Shown: positions 60,130 through 64,000 of the stretch, one piece after another
Layout of the letters: every line of letters starts with the position of its first letter
Position numbering within the stretch: the stretch's first letter is position 1
NCBI GenBank assembly: GCA_029204225.1
Contig: CM055107.1
Span: forward strand, 43,985,408-44,049,407
Length of the DNA: 64,000 nucleotides
Source of the DNA: Diphasiastrum complanatum
Taxonomy: Eukaryota > Streptophyta > Lycopodiopsida > Lycopodiales > Lycopodiaceae
Direction: 5' to 3'
The notes under the pieces: model-generated
The model's database searches: none
The model's input: only the letters and a program-made list of their open reading frames with translations
Told to the model about the DNA's origin: nothing
Made by a program: the position numbers and the translations under genes

Positions 60130-61200
60130 TGTTAGATTTCTTATGCTCAGTCATAAACAAATCGTTCAAGTAATGAGCATCCTGAAAAACCGAAGGTTGA
60201 CAACATATTTTCGGGCCTTCACATTTTTTCCTTGAGATTTTTTGTGCCTTAGAAATCATTTTAAGACACCTTCTCCTTCTTCAGCTTTTGTGCTCCTTAG
60301 AGAAAAATGCAACACACTGGCCAAGTGGCCAGAATGCCTTAGAAACCATTCTTAAGGCACCTTTGTTTTTTCCACCTTCTTTAACTTTTTCGTTCACGGA
60401 AAATGCGACACGCTAGCCAGAATGACTTAAACCATTTCTGGACCACCTTTGCCTTTTTTTTTTTCGCCTTTTTGCTCTTTGCGAAAAATGCGACAAAGTA
60501 CACAAAAATCTTAAAATCATTTTAGGGCACCTTAGCCTTTTTCAATTTTCTTCGCCACTTCTAAACTAAGGCACTTTTTCGCCTTTCTCACTGTCTTTAG
60601 TTAAAGGCACCTTTGCCTTCTTCTTTGCCTTCAGTGTAAGACACTTTTTAGTTTTTTTACCTTTATCACCTTCTTCACTGCCTTGAATCTAAGGGTGCCT
60701 TAGGGATCTACATACCTTTAGTGTAAGGGCACCTTCAGGAGTTGCAAACCTTCAGTTTAAGGGCACCTTCGAGTTTTTTTGGCTTTTTCGCATTTTTGCT
60801 ACATTGGCTGACCGACGTCGCCAACTTATCAGCAACCCTAAAATAGCTGGACAAACAAATATCCCAAAGGTGGTTAGCGGTTACCAACTTTGTACATGTG
60901 CAAAGACTGGCTGTAAATAGCATTAAAAGCTTGTAAGATATTTTTTTGTCTCTCGACACTTGTAAATATATATATTAGCTAAATCAAACTATGTAAGAGT
61001 TAATTGTGTTAATTGAATTTCTTTTTCAATCAGAGTTATCTGTAGCCAACGTTATCACGCTCAGCAAGCTGAAGTTATTACTTCAAGCCATTGTACTCAC
61101 TATTGATATTAATTAGAGTGCAATTTTAGTCTCACTACTAGGTCGTTCATTTGCGCAATTTGTATGAATTCTTGTACTTGAATATTTCTGCTGCTAACTA
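60130..61200 (+). mobile_element. 3' LTR of remnant F (right end uncertain)
   Basis: It starts TGTTAGATTTC right after the polypurine tract. A TATA-like run (AAATATATATATTAG) lies near 60964-60978, in keeping with promoter position. The right end is not defined by a target duplication because the 5' part of F is missing. Its first half holds a degenerate repeat series (60190-60790). Confidence 0.65.
60190..60790. repeat. Degenerate 'AAGGCACCTTTGCC' repeat series
   Basis: About ten variants of '(t)aagg(g)caccttt(g)cc' recur at irregular spacing, often with 'ccttagaaacca' upstream and T-rich runs ending in 'cgccttttt'. Units are diverged. The series falls in the upstream half of an LTR, where enhancer repeats are known in other retroelements. 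Confidence 0.6.
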
Positions 61201-61860
61201 TTGCGTTTCCGTTCCTACACGTTGCGCTCTAAATCATTGAGCTGCCACTGCCGCTCACACCCACACGCGATTTTACAACAAGGGTTTCGACAAATTTTAA
61301 AAAAAATTCAACTTTGTCGAACTCCGACGCATCGGAATTCGAAAGATCTTTCAAATCCGCCCTGGAAGTAAACTCCGACATCATCTGGCAGTGAGTGCGA
61401 AAGAATTTTTAAATTAAATGTTGGAATCTGACACATAATTTGGTCATCGAAAATTGACAATAGAGGTGGCAACCACGTGGCAAATGTTTTAAGAGTTGCC
61501 ATTTGAGGTGGATGTTGAATTTTGACGAATTATTTTTGCCTTCACAACCCGTCATCCACGTCAACAGTCCATGGCTTCCATGATTTGATGTTTTTCTGAA
61601 TTGACGGAGATGTCGGATTTCAATGGATAAATTATTCTATTTGATCTCTTTTGGGGTGTTCCACCTACAAAATAAACATTACACAAAATAAATAACAAAT
61701 AAGTATTTTATTCGTTTTATATTGTCATATCTTCATAGTCACAAATGAGTTTTTTAATTACATGACCATCTATGCTAATTTGGAAAAAGTACTTCACAGA
61801 TTGTCTCCCAAATAACCTCGAATTGCGATTGGAAGAATGAATTGTAGCATCTTTAGCCAA
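61201..61860. other. Intergenic sequence with a short hairpin
   Basis: Arms TCGACAAA and TTTGTCGA flank an AT-rich loop near 61288-61321. Nothing else was recognised. Confidence 0.4.
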
Positions 61861-61861
61861 T

Positions 61862-62760
61862 CATGAGATTTTAATCACTTAATCATGTTTGTTGAACGAG
61901 TTGCACAAGGAATGTGAATAGCTAGTTGGAGTTCTTATTTGTCTTGTGACATTCTTGACATGTGAGAGCTCTCTCTTTGTTAGAATCCATGGCGCACTAG
62001 GAATACTTGTCATTCTGCTTTCATCATTTTGAATCCAGTAGGGTGTCTTGACATTAGCCACCTCCAAGTCTTGACCTGTTGCAACATTTTTCTTTTCACA
62101 ATTATATATTTCCATATAGACTCACCCACGTTCTTGTACATATGCATAGGATCCAAGAGGTGATTGATTAAGAGATTGCTCCAATAGGGTTATTGTTGGA
62201 ATATCGACAATCTCTTCACGTTTTCAATTGACTTGTCCCAAGAATAGTCTACATCATGGTATTTGATCCACTCGTTGTACCAATCTTTTACTCCCATTTG
62301 GATGGGTGGAGGCATGATTAAAGGGCCATCTTCTCCATAGCTCGCATTTGGCTTGTTTGAAAAGGGTGATCAATTGGTAGGTGTTTTCGATGAACTTTGT
62401 ATACCACTTTCCTTAGCAAATTTATACTATGATGGCTTTCAAAATTTGGCCCACATATACAGCATGCTTTGTATCTAGATGTTGTAAAACCTGCATTTAT
62501 GATTGCATTAGAAAGTCCGATTATATTTATGAGATGAAATATGTCGTGAGAATAAATGATTATTATTAATATTTCAAACAAAGATGTATCATCCCTAAAC
62601 ATTCACTCAAACCAGGATAATCATGCGTTGTCCACATTAGAATTCCACGAAGAATGAAATTATTTCTTGCAAAGGCCTTGAGATGTCATACACATTGATG
62701 CCATTCCAAAGCATGAACAATTCTTCAATAATTTTTTTGAAGTTGTGTTCATGCGGTAGA
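61862..62760 (-). pseudogene. En/Spm (CACTA) TNP2-type transposase remnant
   Basis: Minus-strand frames in order: IVEELFMLWNGINVYDISRPL (about 62735-62675), an HDYPG-like segment near 62620, SRYKACCICGPNFESHH ... VVYKVHRKHLPIDHPFQ (about 62490-62350), WYNEWIKYHDVDYSWDKSIE (about 62285-62225), then PYWSNLLINHLLDPMHMYKNV (about 62190-62130). The end is PWILTKRELSHVKNVTRQIRTPTSY (61990-61915). These match, in order, the TNP2 transposase hallmarks (ELLELWNGV.VYD; CP.C...H.RFLP..H; PYW..LL.RH.LDVMHIEKNV; LT..E...F...). Frames change several times and stops are frequent. No CACTA terminal repeats were found in the window. Confidence 0.72.
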
Positions 62761-64000
62761 ATCTCTACATTCTTAATTAAGTGATCGTTGTTATTCAATG
62801 AAATGGATGTATGATTTAGTACATAGAATTGTTGAGTTCAAATCAGACTAAAGCAAGTAATGGAATGATTTTTATCAAGTAAAGTTGTATGTTATTTGAA
62901 TACATAAGTAGAATGAGAGAGGATGTTCAATTCTCTGAGTCATCTAATTAATTGCTTAACTGCTATGTCGATTCAAATGATATATATGACATGAGAATCA
63001 TAGGAATTATGATGCTTGTGTAATGGGTCACAAAATCTATTCAAGCCAATTTTGATTATGCACAATTAGTGTATAGGAGAGGCTTTTGCATTGGAAACAT
63101 CATACAAATCAATAGTACTCAAGAACCATTTAAACTTAAGAAGAGGCAGTATTGGCTATCTGGCAAATGAGCCTAGAAACATCGTCGTATTTAGTAAGTC
63201 ATGGCATGCACAACCATGATCACGAAAGTCCTGAAAATGTTTCTACAACTCAAGCTCAACTAGCAGTAGTAACGTAATTCCCAATCAATATGAGCAACTG
63301 CTTCAAAAGTAAGTAATAAGAGCCAAAGGAAAATTTGATGTGGCATCATCTACAGAGAAGCACCCCAACCCCGAGGTCATGGCGTAGTGATGGAAATGTT
63401 GCATCAGTATCCAATAATAGTTGAGTTTCTTCGAACTAGCTATTCAAATATCGGTTGATAACCAGTTATTAATCTATTTCAAGCATATTACTCTAAACAG
63501 TGCAATATTATTCATTTCAGTCTCTAATGGGGAACGATATCTTTCATACTACACTTAAAACTATAAAATGTAATTTAGTGAGTTACGACATGATCTAGAT
63601 TTTGGCACCGTCACCAAGGATCGAAAGTGGTAATTGTATCTGTTAAGGTATATCATTAGAGAATTTTCTAACTTCTTTACCCATCTGCCTGCACTACTTT
63701 CCATGAAAATGAATGTACCTTATTTTAGTCACATCAAAATTCACTGATGCTTAACCACAATTAAAGTATAATTTTTAAAATGTTGAAATATTCCCTCCCA
63801 ATAGTTGGGAACAATAAAAAATTTGAACTAGGAGTGACATTTCAGAAACAAAGCCTACGCCATATCTATCTCCAAGGTCGATGAACAAGTGTTTAGCGCC
63901 ATCTCTAGCTCTATTATTGTCATTGTGCTGAATGTTACTATACTATTGTACTGATGACAAAGCTTTATCATCTTCATGTGGAACTGTCACCGGAATATGC
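62761..64000. other. Intergenic sequence, nothing recognised
   Basis: There is no open frame over 60 codons with recognisable content, no LTR boundary and no tandem repeat. It may include further decayed CACTA sequence. Confidence 0.4.

Noticed and set aside
61288-61321. TCGACAAA/TTTGTCGA hairpin as a terminator
   Set aside because: The 8-bp arms around an AT-rich loop have no associated gene and could be chance.

Overview
This window looks like repeat-dense nuclear DNA of a land plant. The signs are: at least eight Ty1/copia insertions or remnants, a Ty3/gypsy remnant, an En/Spm (CACTA) transposase remnant, long (GA)n microsatellites, short plant-telomere-like CCCTAAA motifs, and two intron-bearing fragments of a plant-type DP (E2F dimerisation partner) gene. 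I see no intact host gene, no rRNA or tRNA gene and no CRISPR array. The species cannot be fixed from the sequence.

Layout. 1-10.5 kb: AT-rich sequence with a gypsy-type LTR at the left edge (minus), a decayed gypsy protease region (7.7-9.0 kb) and a scrap of copia gag (9.06-9.30 kb). 10.8-14.9 kb: three long (GA)n tracts, three tandem units of about 342 bp, and three copies of a 0.6-1 kb module. 15.2-21.6 kb: a decayed plus-strand copia (E), a DP gene fragment, a decayed minus-strand copia (D) and an LTR. 21.6-45.2 kb: a three-level nest. 45.5-62.8 kb: a solo LTR, a possible host-gene 5' region, further copia remnants (H, G, F), a second DP fragment, a second solo LTR inside F, and a CACTA transposase remnant. 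The last kilobase is featureless.

The nest is the core of the window. A minus-strand copia (C) is split in its RNase H region by array B (22136-43026, target duplication GAATA). B is a tandem dimer: LTR-internal-LTR-internal-LTR, three LTRs of 691 bp, both internal regions broken. The leader of B's first unit is split by array A (23447-35652, target duplication TAGAA). A has the same dimer form, with three 655-bp LTRs and two intact 1317-codon gag-pol genes that differ at one residue. B's second unit preserves the empty target site of A, and C's reading frame closes exactly across B, so both insertions are proven from the sequence.

How it works together: only A looks able to supply its own proteins (gag, protease, integrase, reverse transcriptase, RNase H). 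B's two units share an integrase frameshift, so B probably descends from an already defective parent and would have needed proteins in trans. A 10-bp palindrome, CACACGTGTG (G-box core CACGTG), occurs at least 12 times, nearly always in or beside LTRs of different families. It is a good candidate for a shared regulatory site. The most unusual points are two unrelated dimeric arrays at one locus, the same 'odd 5' LTR' pattern in both, the palindrome, and the paired DP gene fragments.
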